The position numbers and the translations under genes are program-made. The notes beneath the pieces were generated by a model, which was given only the letters and a program-made list of their open reading frames with translations, searched no databases and was not told the DNA's origin. A stretch of 64,000 nucleotides of DNA from Verrucomicrobiota bacterium (GTDB lineage Bacteria > Verrucomicrobiota > Verrucomicrobiia > Opitutales > Opitutaceae), in assembly GCA_019510185.1 (NCBI GenBank), contig JAEKKV010000016.1:124001-188000 (forward strand), read 5' to 3'. Position 1 is the first letter of the stretch; the number at the start of each line of letters is the position of its first letter. This document shows positions 27,303 through 40,053 of the stretch, in pieces.

Positions 27303-27947
27303 TTATCCGAAACGTTGACGGAGTTGCGTCAGCGTGACGTCCGCCAGCGAGGGCACCTGCCAGTGCGCATGAGGAAACGTGAAGTGGGCGGTGGAGGGAT
27401 TCGGCGCGACGACGACGTGCAGCCGGGCGCGGGCGGCGGCTTCGTGACCGGGCACGGAATCTTCAAAGGCGACAACGCCGTCGGCGTTCAGGCCGAGGCC
27501 CTGCAAGGCGGCGAGGTAAACGTCGGGCTCGGGCTTGCCGCGTGCGACATCATCGCGACAGGCGATGTGATCGAACAAGGAGAGCAGTCCGCGGTGGGCG
27601 AGATGGCCGTCGACGTGAAGATGGCTGGAATTGGAGGCGACTGCCAGTCGCAGGCCGGCGGCCCGGGCTGCGTCGAGCAAGGCGCGCACGCCGGGGCGCA
27701 CGGGCGCGGCCAGGGTCAGCTCGCGGGCGATGCGGCGGTATCGTTCGTCGAGCGCGACGCGATCAGCTTCCGGCGCGTAGGCGATCCACGGATCGTGCGC
27801 CACGTCGGTATGGCCGACGATCTGGTGCATGTATTCGCGGCGGCAGGGCACGTTATCCTCCTCATGCAGACGCGCCCAAGCGTCGATGAGCACCGTTTCG
27901 GTGTCCACGATCAGTCCGTCAAAATCAAAAATCAGCGCACGTAACAT
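27303..27947 (-). CDS. HAD-superfamily hydrolase, beta-phosphoglucomutase-like
   Basis: A 214-residue subfamily I HAD phosphatase. Motif I is LIFDFDGLIVDTE (Asp8 nucleophile, Asp10), motif II LAVASNSSHLHV, motif III the Lys in ARGKPEPDVYLAAL, and motif IV VVAFEDSVPGHEAA. The cap domain and wording resemble beta-phosphoglucomutase and sugar-phosphate phosphatases. It is cytoplasmic and the substrate is not known. The ATG at 27947 was chosen because the conserved domain starts at residue 4; the upstream in-frame sequence is not family-like. Confidence 0.87.
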   Translation of the reverse strand: MLRALIFDFDGLIVDTETVLIDAWARLHEEDNVPCRREYMHQIVGHTDVAHDPWIAYAPEADRVALDERYRRIARELTLAAPVRPGVRALLDAARAAGLRLAVASNSSHLHVDGHLAHRGLLSLFDHIACRDDVARGKPEPDVYLAALQGLGLNADGVVAFEDSVPGHEAAARARLHVVVAPNPSTAHFTFPHAHWQVPSLADVTLTQLRQRFG

Positions 27948-28038
27948 GGCGGGAAGAAACCCCAACCAAGCGCCCTCGCGTCTTAAAGCCAGACCGGAAA
28001 CACCAATCGCAACCCTCGCCGATCCCGTGGCGCCCTCA

Positions 28039-28094
28039 GCGCCCCAACCCAAGCCCATCAGTCAATGATTACTTGACTAGAGGGTTTGGGGCGC
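28039..28094. repeat. Nested inverted repeat between corA-like and HAD genes
   Basis: An outer imperfect dyad (GCGCCCCAACCC at 28039-28050 with GGGTTTGGGGCGC at 28082-28094, one extra T) encloses an inner perfect dyad (AGTCAA at 28060-28065, TTGACT at 28073-28078, seven-base spacer). It lies in a 258-base gap between two genes read on the reverse strand. No T-run follows on either side. It could be a processed RNA structure, a terminator lacking a U-tract, or a protein site. Otherwise I see nothing in this gap. Confidence 0.6.
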
Positions 28095-28205
28095 GAACGG
28101 GGCGGCAAAGGTGAGCCGAAGGAAAGGGTCGGACGCGGGAGGCGGCGAGCGGGACGAAAGGCCGGGGCGCAGCGAGGTCTGGGTGGTGGGCCGGTGGCGC
28201 GAAGG

Positions 28206-29177
28206 TCAAATCCAGCGTTTTTTGCGCATGAAGAGCAGCATGCCGAGCATGCTCACGCCTGTAAGGGCGAGGGCTATGGGGTAGCCATAACCGGCGTGCA
28301 GTTCGTGCATGCGTTCGAAATTCATGCCGAACCAGCCGCCGACCACCAGCGGCGGAATAGTGAGCGCGGTGATACCGGTGATGACCTTAATGCCTTGATT
28401 CGCCTCGTAACCGGATTTGTTGAGGTAGATCCGGAAGGATAAAATCAGTTGCTCCGCCCAGGAGCCGGCCTGCGTCTCGATGCGCACGAGGTCGTCGCCT
28501 ACGTCGCGCAAATAAGGGAGAAGCAGCGGACGGATGAGCTTGGTCTTGCCGTTGGAGAGTTCGAGAACGACCTCGCGCTGCGGACGCACGAGCTGGCGCA
28601 GGCGCGAGAGATCCTTGCGCAGGGCGACCACGCGGGGGAACAGCTCCGCGGCGGAGATGTTGCGCAATACCCCCTCCTCCACGCCGTCCACTTCCGCGCG
28701 CAGGGCGGCGAGGGCGGGTTTGCAGCCTTCCACCAAGGCGTCGAGGAGTCCGTGGGCGATGCGGTCGGGGCCGCGCACCGGCGTTTGGGCCGCGCGCAGA
28801 TTGCGCTCGAGCACCGCACTCACCGCCTTCAACGGCAGGCGGTGGTAAGTGACGAGATAGTTGGGGCCGAGAAAAAGATCGAGTTCGGTGGTGGTGAAAC
28901 GAGTCTCGGGCGCGTAGGCGATGGCGTGGGCGACGAGGTACAGGTAGTCGCCGTAATCTTCGAGCTTGGGCAGGGGGCTGTCGCTGACGCAGTCCTCGAT
29001 GGTGAGCGGGTGGAAGGCGAACAGCGTTTCCAAGATCCGAGTCACTTCTTCGGGTGTGGGCTGGCTGAGGTCGATCCAAAGCATCACGCCAGCCTCCTGC
29101 CGCAGGGCGGCGAGCGACTCGAGGGGCGGATTATGCCCGGCGAGCTTGTGGTCGCGGTAGACGAGGGTGGAGATCAT
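28206..29177 (-). CDS. corA: CorA-like divalent cation transporter, copy 1
   Basis: A 323-residue CorA/MIT family channel for Mg2+ (or Co2+/Ni2+). The large cytoplasmic N-terminal domain includes LFAFHPLTIEDCVSDSPLPK and LDLFLGPNYLVTYHRLPLKA. The C-terminal two transmembrane helices flank the selectivity motif GMN in GGWFGMNFERMHEL, and the end is positively charged (MRKKRWI). The ATG at 29177 was chosen because the CorA domain starts immediately. It lies 26 bases after the stop of a second corA-like gene of the same size, so the pair is a tandem duplication in one operon. Confidence 0.9.
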   Translation of the reverse strand: MISTLVYRDHKLAGHNPPLESLAALRQEAGVMLWIDLSQPTPEEVTRILETLFAFHPLTIEDCVSDSPLPKLEDYGDYLYLVAHAIAYAPETRFTTTELDLFLGPNYLVTYHRLPLKAVSAVLERNLRAAQTPVRGPDRIAHGLLDALVEGCKPALAALRAEVDGVEEGVLRNISAAELFPRVVALRKDLSRLRQLVRPQREVVLELSNGKTKLIRPLLLPYLRDVGDDLVRIETQAGSWAEQLILSFRIYLNKSGYEANQGIKVITGITALTIPPLVVGGWFGMNFERMHELHAGYGYPIALALTGVSMLGMLLFMRKKRWI

Positions 29178-29203
29178 GGACGGCGGCGGCGTGATGGGCG
29201 CGG

Positions 29204-30172
29204 TCAGATCCAGCGCTTCTTTTTGCACCACAGCCAGGTGAGGCCGGTGAGCACGAAGGTGAGGGCGATGGCCGCGGGGTAGCCGTAGGGCGATTTGAGC
29301 TCGGGCATGTGCTCGAAGTTCATGCCGTACCACGTGCTGATCAAGGTGGCGGGCAGCGTCAGCGCGGTGAGCGCGGTGAGGGTCTTGATGCCTTGGTTGG
29401 CCTCGTAGTCGGATTTGCTGAGGTAGAGGTCGAAGGAGATGAGCAGCTGGTCGGCGAACCCGGCGGCGGTTTCGTCGATGCGGATGAGGTTGTCGCGCAG
29501 ATCGCGGAAATAGGGCAGCATGAGCGCGCGGATGAACTTGCTGTCGCCGTGCGTGAGCCGGCTCACGAGGTCGCGTTGCGGACGGATGATCTGGCGCAGC
29601 AGGGTGATGTCGGCGCGCACATGCAAGAGGTCGGGGATAAGCCCCTCTGAATTGCTGGCGAGAACAGTCTCCTCGATTTCCTCAAGCTCGCCGCGCAGCT
29701 CGTCGGTGACGGGCTGGAAGTTGTCCACCATCGCGTCGAGCATCATGTGGGCGAGCCGGTCGGGGCCGCGGGCGACCACGCCGGTGGCCTTCACGCAGCG
29801 CTCGATCACGGAGGTCGCGGATTTCAGCGGTTTGCGGTGAAAGGTGACGAGGTAGTCCTTGCCGAGAAACAGATCGAGCTCGGTGGTATGGAATTTCTCG
29901 GTGCGGGTGAAATCCACCGCGTGCATGACGAGGAAAAGGTAGTCGTCGTAATCCTCCAGCTTGGGCAGCGGGCTGACGGTCACGCAGTCTTCGATGGCGA
30001 GCGGGTGAAATTGAAAAACATCGGTGAGGACGGTCTTGATCTCCTCGTCGGTGGGGTCTTCCAAATCGACCCAGAGGACGAGACCCTTGTCCGCGCGCAC
30101 GAGCCGGAGCGCCTCGATTTCGAGGTCGCGGCCGACGAGTCTGCCGTCGCTGAAGATGAACGAATGGATCAT
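29204..30172 (-). CDS. corA: CorA-like divalent cation transporter, copy 2
   Basis: A 322-residue CorA family protein. Shared signatures with copy 1 include FQFHPLAIEDCVTVSPLPKL, LDLFLGKDYLVTFHRKPLKS and SDYEANQGIKTLTALTALTL, the GMN motif in STWYGMNFEHMPEL, and the end CKKKRWI. The two proteins are clearly paralogous but well diverged, suggesting different ion preference or regulation. Copy 2 is first in the transcript. A PTS IIA-like gene lies 106 bases upstream on the same strand. ATG at 30172 chosen over a longer frame by family start. Confidence 0.9.
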   Translation of the reverse strand: MIHSFIFSDGRLVGRDLEIEALRLVRADKGLVLWVDLEDPTDEEIKTVLTDVFQFHPLAIEDCVTVSPLPKLEDYDDYLFLVMHAVDFTRTEKFHTTELDLFLGKDYLVTFHRKPLKSATSVIERCVKATGVVARGPDRLAHMMLDAMVDNFQPVTDELRGELEEIEETVLASNSEGLIPDLLHVRADITLLRQIIRPQRDLVSRLTHGDSKFIRALMLPYFRDLRDNLIRIDETAAGFADQLLISFDLYLSKSDYEANQGIKTLTALTALTLPATLISTWYGMNFEHMPELKSPYGYPAAIALTFVLTGLTWLWCKKKRWI

Positions 30173-30278
30173 GCGCGAGGCCAGCGTGGGCGGCAGCGGC
30201 GCCTTTGCCAAGGCCGCGCTGATGGCGGATTTCCGTCACGCCGGGGGGACGCTCACGGGCCGTCCCGGGGCGGTGTCC

Positions 30279-30755
30279 TCAGGCCGGGGCGAACAATTTT
30301 TCCTCGGCGGAAATGATCGCCTGGATGAACGCTTCCGGCGTGGCCGCCTGCATGAGGGCCTCGCGATTGGCGGGATCCTTGAAAATCTTGCAGAGCGCGC
30401 TCACCACTTGGAGGTAGTCGCCCGGGTTCGACTTGGGGGTGCCGAGTACGAACAGGAGTCGCACCATCTGATTGCTGTTTTCGAACAACACGCCGGCTTC
30501 GCTGCGGCCCACCGCCATGACGATTTTTTGAACGTGCTCGGTGCGGGCGTGGGGCAGGGCGATCTCGTTGCCGAGGCAGGTCGTGTCGAGGCGCTCGCGG
30601 GCGAGGAGCTCGTTGTAGAAGCCTTGGAAATTCGTGACGTCCGGATGCCCGTCCAGCCGGCGCGCGACTTCGTTGAGCGCAACGGTGCGCTTGGTGCTGT
30701 GCACGTTCAGCACGATGCGGGAGGGGTCTAGAAGCAGGGAAAGACGGCCGGCCAT
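30279..30755 (-). CDS. PTS EIIA-Ntr/fructose-type domain protein
   Basis: A 158-residue single-domain PTS IIA type-2 protein. The phosphorylatable His69 is in GNEIALPHARTEHV, followed by FVLGTPKSNPGDYLQVVSAL, as in PtsN. No PTS membrane component is nearby, so a regulatory (nitrogen/potassium-related PTS) role is more likely than sugar transport. In Proteobacteria PtsN controls K+ transport, so the position upstream of two CorA ion channels is suggestive only. The ATG at 30755 was chosen by family alignment; no Shine-Dalgarno is seen. Confidence 0.82.
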   Translation of the reverse strand: MAGRLSLLLDPSRIVLNVHSTKRTVALNEVARRLDGHPDVTNFQGFYNELLARERLDTTCLGNEIALPHARTEHVQKIVMAVGRSEAGVLFENSNQMVRLLFVLGTPKSNPGDYLQVVSALCKIFKDPANREALMQAATPEAFIQAIISAEEKLFAPA

Positions 30756-30890
30756 ACGGGCGATGGATGCGGGTTGACGAAACGGAGGCGGCAACCTGAC
30801 GCCGAGGCAAAATCATTGGCAAGCGCGGAGTGCCGTTTTCGGCGGAAAAAGGTGAGCGCCGCGGTGACTTCAGGTCCGGTGTGGGGGCAT

Positions 30891-30920
30891 AAAAAAGGCG
30901 CGCCGGTTAAGACGCGCCTT
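30891..30920 (-). terminator. Rho-independent terminator after gyrA
   Basis: On the reverse strand an 8-bp stem (AAGGCGCG with CGCGCCTT, 30895-30902 and 30913-30920) with a ten-base loop leads into a T-run (complement of the six A residues at 30891-30896, partly shared with the stem). It starts eight bases after the gyrA stop. Confidence 0.85.
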
Positions 30921-30927
30921 GGGGAGC

Positions 30928-33441
<2,514 letters not shown>

Positions 33442-33504
33442 TTAGGAAAAGGGTTAAACAGAGACGCCAAAGCGCCAGGGTTCGGAGCGTTTGATGCCGG
33501 CCGC

Positions 33505-36057
<2,553 letters not shown>

Positions 36058-36129
36058 TCATCGGAAAACGGCGGGAGCCACAACCCCTTTTTTGCCCCCT
36101 TCTGCGGTCTTTTTTCGGGGCCTGTTTCA

Positions 36130-36164
36130 GTATTTTAGGTTGCTGACCAAAGATTCCGAAATAC
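36130..36164. promoter_or_regulatory. Possible operator or promoter between gyrB and rrf2-like gene
   Basis: A 6-bp inverted repeat, GTATTT (36130-36135) and AAATAC (36159-36164), flanks a TTGCTG hexamer at 36140-36145 that could be a -35 for the Rrf2-type gene, whose GTG is at 36177. Self-regulation by Rrf2 proteins at such dyads is common. The 158-base gap also holds the gyrB promoter, which I could not place exactly. Weak evidence. Confidence 0.25.
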
Positions 36165-36176
36165 CGTGTCGGCTGC

Positions 36177-36590
36177 GTGAAACTTTCGGTCAAAGTCGAC
36201 TATGCGTGTCGGGTACTTGCCCAGCTGGCCAAGTACCACGGGACGGACGAACTCGCCCATATCGAGCAGCTCGCCGCCATCGAGGCGGTGCCGGCCAATT
36301 ACCTCGTTCAAATCCTGAGCGAATTGCGCAACGGCGGCCTGATCACGAGCCGGCGGGGCAAGCAGGGCGGCTATGCCTTGGCGAGGCCGCCAAAGGACAT
36401 CACGCTTTACGACATCGTGAAATTGATCGAAGGCGACCTGTTGGAGCTGAACGGCGCCGGCGAGGGTCATTCCGGCCGCCGGGTGAACCAGATTTGGCGA
36501 GAAGTGCGGGCGTCGCTCGAGGCCAAGTGCCGGAGCTTCACACTGGATCAATTTGCGGCGAAGGCGATGGACGAGATGTATTACATCTGA
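36177..36590 (+). CDS. Rrf2 family transcriptional regulator
   Basis: A 137-residue Rrf2 protein starting with GTG. The winged HTH is clear: LSVKVDYACRVLAQLAKYHG, QLAAIEAVPANYLVQILSEL, and the wing GLITSRRGKQGGYALARPP. IscR and NsrR carry three Cys near residues 90-105 for an Fe-S cluster. Here only one Cys is present downstream (in AKCRSF), so a cluster of that type is not possible, and the protein may sense something else as CymR does. The target is unknown. It is read together with, or just before, the zinc-ribbon gene 65 bases downstream. Confidence 0.88.
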   Translation: MKLSVKVDYACRVLAQLAKYHGTDELAHIEQLAAIEAVPANYLVQILSELRNGGLITSRRGKQGGYALARPPKDITLYDIVKLIEGDLLELNGAGEGHSGRRVNQIWREVRASLEAKCRSFTLDQFAAKAMDEMYYI

Positions 36591-36655
36591 TCCCGCCGGG
36601 TTTGGGCTGCAAAGGAGTTTGACGGAGCGGGCGGCGGGCGCAGGCTTCGCCATCG

Positions 36656-37369
36656 ATGCTCACTCCCGCGCTCGAAAAGCTGCTCATTCTCCAGGATCGC
36701 GACAGCAAACGTCTGGGATTGGAGGCGCAGTTAAAGGCCGTGCCCCGCGACATCGCCGCGGTTGAACAAAAAATCGCCGCCGAAAAAGCGGCCATCGAGA
36801 CCGCCCGGACCGAACTCAAGCAGCTGGAGACGAATAAAAAGCTGCTCGAAACCGAAATCGGTTCCGCCGAGACCAAGCTGGCCAAGTACAAGACGCAGCA
36901 GGTGCAGGTGCGCAAGAACGACGAATTTCAGGCGCTCGGCCACGAAATCGAGACGACGCAAAAAGCCATTGGCGCACTCGAGGAGCAGGAGCTGCAGATC
37001 ATGTACGCGATCGACGAGGCGAAGAAAAAGTTCGCCGCTGCCGAGGGCGTTTTGAAGCAGAACATCTCCGGCCACGAGGCGCGCATTCGCACGCTGCGCG
37101 AGCGCGAGGCCAATTTCGCCGCCGAGCTGCAGGCGGCGCAGGCTGAGGTCGCCGTCGCGCGTCAGCCGGTGGGCGAGCCGGAGTTGCGCGTTTACGACCG
37201 CTTGGCGGCGCGCGGCATGCCCGTGTGCGTGCCCGTACGGGGCGGCAAATGCGGCGGCTGCCATCTGAAGATTTCCTCCGAAGTGGAGTCCGCGATCCGC
37301 GGCAAGGGCGACGGCAAGCTCGTCACCTGCGATCAATGCGGTCGCATCGTGTGGTGGGATGCCGCTTGA
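36656..37369 (+). CDS. Coiled-coil protein with C4 zinc ribbon
   Basis: A 237-residue protein: a long alpha-helical coiled coil (about 5-175; e.g. LEKLLILQDRDSKRLGLEAQ) followed by a C-terminal zinc ribbon with Cys199, Cys202, Cys225 and Cys228 in GGKCGGCHLKI and VTCDQCGRIVWW. This is the widespread CT398/DUF164-type family, proposed to bind nucleic acid or secretion/flagellar partners in some bacteria. Role here unknown. It lies directly upstream of the RNase P RNA on the same strand. Confidence 0.88.
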   Translation: MLTPALEKLLILQDRDSKRLGLEAQLKAVPRDIAAVEQKIAAEKAAIETARTELKQLETNKKLLETEIGSAETKLAKYKTQQVQVRKNDEFQALGHEIETTQKAIGALEEQELQIMYAIDEAKKKFAAAEGVLKQNISGHEARIRTLREREANFAAELQAAQAEVAVARQPVGEPELRVYDRLAARGMPVCVPVRGGKCGGCHLKISSEVESAIRGKGDGKLVTCDQCGRIVWWDAA

Positions 37370-37408
37370 GGCGTGGTTTTTCGAAAGCGGAGCCCTCGGC
37401 ATTAGTCA

Positions 37409-37437
37409 TTGGACATTCGGCCTGCCGCGACTTTAGC
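37409..37437 (+). promoter_or_regulatory. rnpB promoter
   Basis: TTGGAC (37409-37414) and TTTAGC (37432-37437), with exactly 17 bases between, lie five bases before the predicted RNase P RNA 5' end at 37443. The -35 matches TTGACA well; the -10 is weak (three of six). The match between this spacing and the independently derived RNA 5' end raises confidence. Confidence 0.5.
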
Positions 37438-37442
37438 GTGGC

Positions 37443-37915
37443 GGTTGGTTTTGGGGCCAGATCGTCGCTCCAGGTTCTTTGATCCCACGTGGACGGGTAA
37501 CGCCGTCCGCAGACTTACATAGCTTGGAGAGGAAAGTCCGGACACCGCAGGGCAGGATGCCGCACGAGCTTCACGGCAAGTGCGGGCGTCGCGTTTCAAG
37601 GCGCGGCGACGGACAGTGTCACAGAGAACAAACCGCCTGGCGGGCAACCGTCGGGTAAGGGTGAAAAGGTGGGGTAAGAGCCCACCGCGCCGGCAGTAAT
37701 GACGGCGGCACGACAAACCCCTTCCGGTGCAAGGCAAAATAGGTGGCTGGGCGGCTCGTCCGATAGCCACGGGTATGCCGCATCCGCCTCCGCTCCCGCG
37801 CAAGCGGGGGAGAAGGCGGGCGGATCCATCGCGAGATGGGTTTCGAGAGAAATGACGATCGGCCCCGGCTTCGGCCGGGGTCACAGAATCCGGCTTATCG
37901 GTCCCAAAACCAATC
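37443..37915 (+). ncRNA. rnpB: RNase P RNA (M1 RNA), bacterial type A
   Basis: The catalytic RNA of RNase P, which cleaves the 5' leader from pre-tRNAs. The universal core is present: GAGGAAAGTCCGGAC near 37529, ACAGTGTCACAGAGAACAA near 37613, GGTAAGGGTGAAAAGGTGGG near 37653 with AGAGCCCACCGC after it, and ACAGAATCCGGCTTATCGG near 37883. The ends were set by helix P1: GGTTGGTTTTGGGGCC (37443-37458) pairs with GGTCCCAAAACCAATC (37900-37915). The RNA is about 473 bases, longer than the usual 350-400, because of extra GC-rich hairpins around 37783-37830 and 37858-37881. Open frames on either strand here are not genes. Confidence 0.95.
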
Positions 37916-37927
37916 ACTTTACCCGGT

Positions 37928-37961
37928 CTTCGGCCGCGCTTCAGACGAGGCGGCCGAGAAG
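37928..37961 (+). repeat. Inverted repeat after rnpB
   Basis: CGGCCGC (37931-37937) pairs with GCGGCCG (37950-37956), with weaker flanking pairs, between the rnpB 3' end and the convergent pilin-like gene. It lacks a T-run but may stop transcription from either side. Confidence 0.4.
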
Positions 37962-37978
37962 TGGGGCGAGGTCAAAAC

Positions 37979-39409
37979 TCAGAAGCTCAGATTCGTAGCG
38001 TAGGTCGTCCGATCGCTGGCCGTGGTGAGTTCGCGCCATTTGGAAAGAGTCCATGAACTGACGGTCAGGGTGTTGGCGAGCGAGAGATCGTAATGGAAGT
38101 TACCATTGCCATTCATCCTGGCCTGATTGCAGACGACGGCGCCGTAGGTGTCGCCGTTGCCGTTGACGTCGACATTGGCGTTGGGGGCGTAGACGACGCC
38201 GCTGAGATAGCCGTTGCCCTTGATGGCGAAGGTTTGCATGCCGCTGGAGGCGGCGGTGGTGGCGGAGCGGGTGCCGTAGAGCTGGAAGGCGATGGGCTGG
38301 TTGGGCGTGCTGGAGCCGCCGTTGACGACGCCGTTGCCGGTGAGGGAAACGTCGCCGGCGGTGTACATCGTGAGAGTGGAGGTGGACGGGATGTCGATTT
38401 CGGAATTACCGGAGCCGGAGACCGTCGTACCGGTCGTGTTGGTGACGGAGACGACCACGTTTTTGCCGGCGGTGATGGAAACCACGTCGTTTCCACTGAT
38501 GCTGATGCTGGGGACGTAATAATAATAGTTTCCGTCGGAGGCGGCGGCGTCGCCCGGGCGGGGCAGGGTGGTGTCGCCGGTGATGGCGGCAATCGTGTAG
38601 CTCTGGGTCACGCTGGTGGAGGCGGGAGCGGACACGTCGGGGAAATTGGTCGTGAAATCGTAGGTCACGCGTGTGGGATCGATCACGCCGTTGGCGGTGC
38701 CATAGGGACCGACGCGGCCGGTGGAGCCCACGGAAATATCGGAAATACTGGTGCCGCCGACCGAGGCGTAGCCGTAGACATCGGCGTTGCCGACGGAAAT
38801 GGAGGCGACCTGGACGGAGAGACTGGCGATCTGGCCGCTGTCGACATCGACGCTGCTGGAGTAGGCGACGGCGGCGGTGGCGGAGTTGGCGTCGGGGTCT
38901 GAGTTCCAGGCATCGACGGCGACGTTGCCGACGAAGGTGAGCGAATTTTTGGCGACGAGGCCGTTGGAGAAATAGGACCGCTTCTTCATGTAGACCTCGG
39001 CTTCCTTCATGAGCGTGGAGCCGTCGGGCAGGTTGATCGTGGCCTTGGCCACGGCGTGGGGCGTGGTGGTGCTGGCGTCGACCCAGACTTTCACCTGGCC
39101 GGTCACGCCGCCGGAGAGGTTATAATAGGTCGAGGACGAGGGAAACGTACCTTGATACTGGCTGGTGTAGCCGCTGCGGGCCGTGAATCCGGCGGTGCCG
39201 GTCCAGCTGCTATTGGTGAGACTCCAGAGCGCCTGTTCGAGGCCGGTGTCCACCAAGTTTTCGGCGGCGTTGCCGTAGAAGGAACGGTTGGCCAGCTTGG
39301 AGGCGTTGATGGTGAGCTTCATGTAGCTGGTGAGCGAGATCGCGATCAGACCGGCGAAGATGAGGGCGACGATCAGAACCGAGCCACGTTGGGAATGATG
39401 GGCATTCAT
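37979..39409 (-). CDS. PilX-like pilus assembly protein with long beta-rich passenger
   Basis: A 476-residue protein. A short positively charged leader (HHSQRG) is followed by a hydrophobic prepilin-like helix (SVLIVALIFAGLIAISLTSY) without the Glu at +5, as in PilX/GspK-type minor pilins. The remaining 430 residues are Ser/Thr/Gly/Asn-rich and repetitive (SISGNDVVSITAGKNVVVSV, LTGNGVVNGG, IKGNGYLSGVVYAPNANVDV), suggesting an extracellular beta-helix-like domain. It is the last of three pilin-like genes read on the reverse strand (14-base gap). It probably sits at a type IV pilus tip or in a pseudopilus. The exact role is inferred from order V-W-X. Confidence 0.75.
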   Translation of the reverse strand: MNAHHSQRGSVLIVALIFAGLIAISLTSYMKLTINASKLANRSFYGNAAENLVDTGLEQALWSLTNSSWTGTAGFTARSGYTSQYQGTFPSSSTYYNLSGGVTGQVKVWVDASTTTPHAVAKATINLPDGSTLMKEAEVYMKKRSYFSNGLVAKNSLTFVGNVAVDAWNSDPDANSATAAVAYSSSVDVDSGQIASLSVQVASISVGNADVYGYASVGGTSISDISVGSTGRVGPYGTANGVIDPTRVTYDFTTNFPDVSAPASTSVTQSYTIAAITGDTTLPRPGDAAASDGNYYYYVPSISISGNDVVSITAGKNVVVSVTNTTGTTVSGSGNSEIDIPSTSTLTMYTAGDVSLTGNGVVNGGSSTPNQPIAFQLYGTRSATTAASSGMQTFAIKGNGYLSGVVYAPNANVDVNGNGDTYGAVVCNQARMNGNGNFHYDLSLANTLTVSSWTLSKWRELTTASDRTTYATNLSF

Positions 39410-39423
39410 GGGAGATCCCGGGT

Positions 39424-40053
39424 TCACTTGTTGCGGAGGATAAAACGGGCGGAGAGCACCTTGTTGGAGGCGGTGGAGACCGTCGTGGAGGTGAGCCGGA
39501 GGAGAAAACTGATTTCGATCTGCTTGATCTCGGTCGTGTTCGAGGCGGTGTTGGAACTGAAACCGGAGGCATAGCCGGTGGTGACGTAGCGGTAGTAATT
39601 GAAGGGGTTGACGCCGCTGATCTGTTGAACGCCGGTGATGAGAACCGTGGTGCTGCTGGCGCCGCTCGGGGTGTCGATGGGAGGGCCGGTGCGGCTGAAG
39701 GTGCCGGCGGTGCTGTCGAAAGTATACGTGACCGAATAGCCCACGGCGGTGCGGCTCGAGGAGGTGTCGGGGATGGTGAGGGTGACGCTGGTGCTGCTAT
39801 AACTGGTCACGCCGTTGGCGAGGCGGGACTCCCGGCTGAACCACTCGAGGGATTTGCGCGCCTTGGCTTCGAGCAAGGTATAGTTCTGCGCGTTCACTCC
39901 GCTGCGGCCGAGCATGAGGAAGCTCGAAAGCACCCCGAGCATGAGGAAGGACGCCAAGCTCGTGCTGATCATCAACTCGACCAGCGTGAAGGCACGCCGG
40001 CGGTCGCGATCAGTGCGACGTGTAGAAGAAATCGGAGATGCCGTTCTGGCCAT
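39424..40053 (-). CDS. Prepilin-like protein, PilW-type
   Basis: A 209-residue prepilin with a type III signal: a basic leader ending RDRRRA is followed by FTLVELMISTSLASFLMLGV, with Glu at +5. The residue before the cleavage point is Ala where Gly is usual, which some prepilin peptidases accept. The C-terminal part is a Ser/Thr-rich globular domain. The start at 40053 overlaps the end of the upstream PilV-like gene by 44 bases; an earlier in-frame start at 40089 would only lengthen the leader. Likely a minor pilin of a type IV pilus. Confidence 0.78.
   Translation of the reverse strand: MARTASPISSTRRTDRDRRRAFTLVELMISTSLASFLMLGVLSSFLMLGRSGVNAQNYTLLEAKARKSLEWFSRESRLANGVTSYSSTSVTLTIPDTSSSRTAVGYSVTYTFDSTAGTFSRTGPPIDTPSGASSTTVLITGVQQISGVNPFNYYRYVTTGYASGFSSNTASNTTEIKQIEISFLLRLTSTTVSTASNKVLSARFILRNK

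Noticed and set aside
37402..37998. Short open frames on both strands over 37.4-38.0 kb
   Set aside because: They lie in the RNase P RNA, identified by its conserved core and P1 helix.
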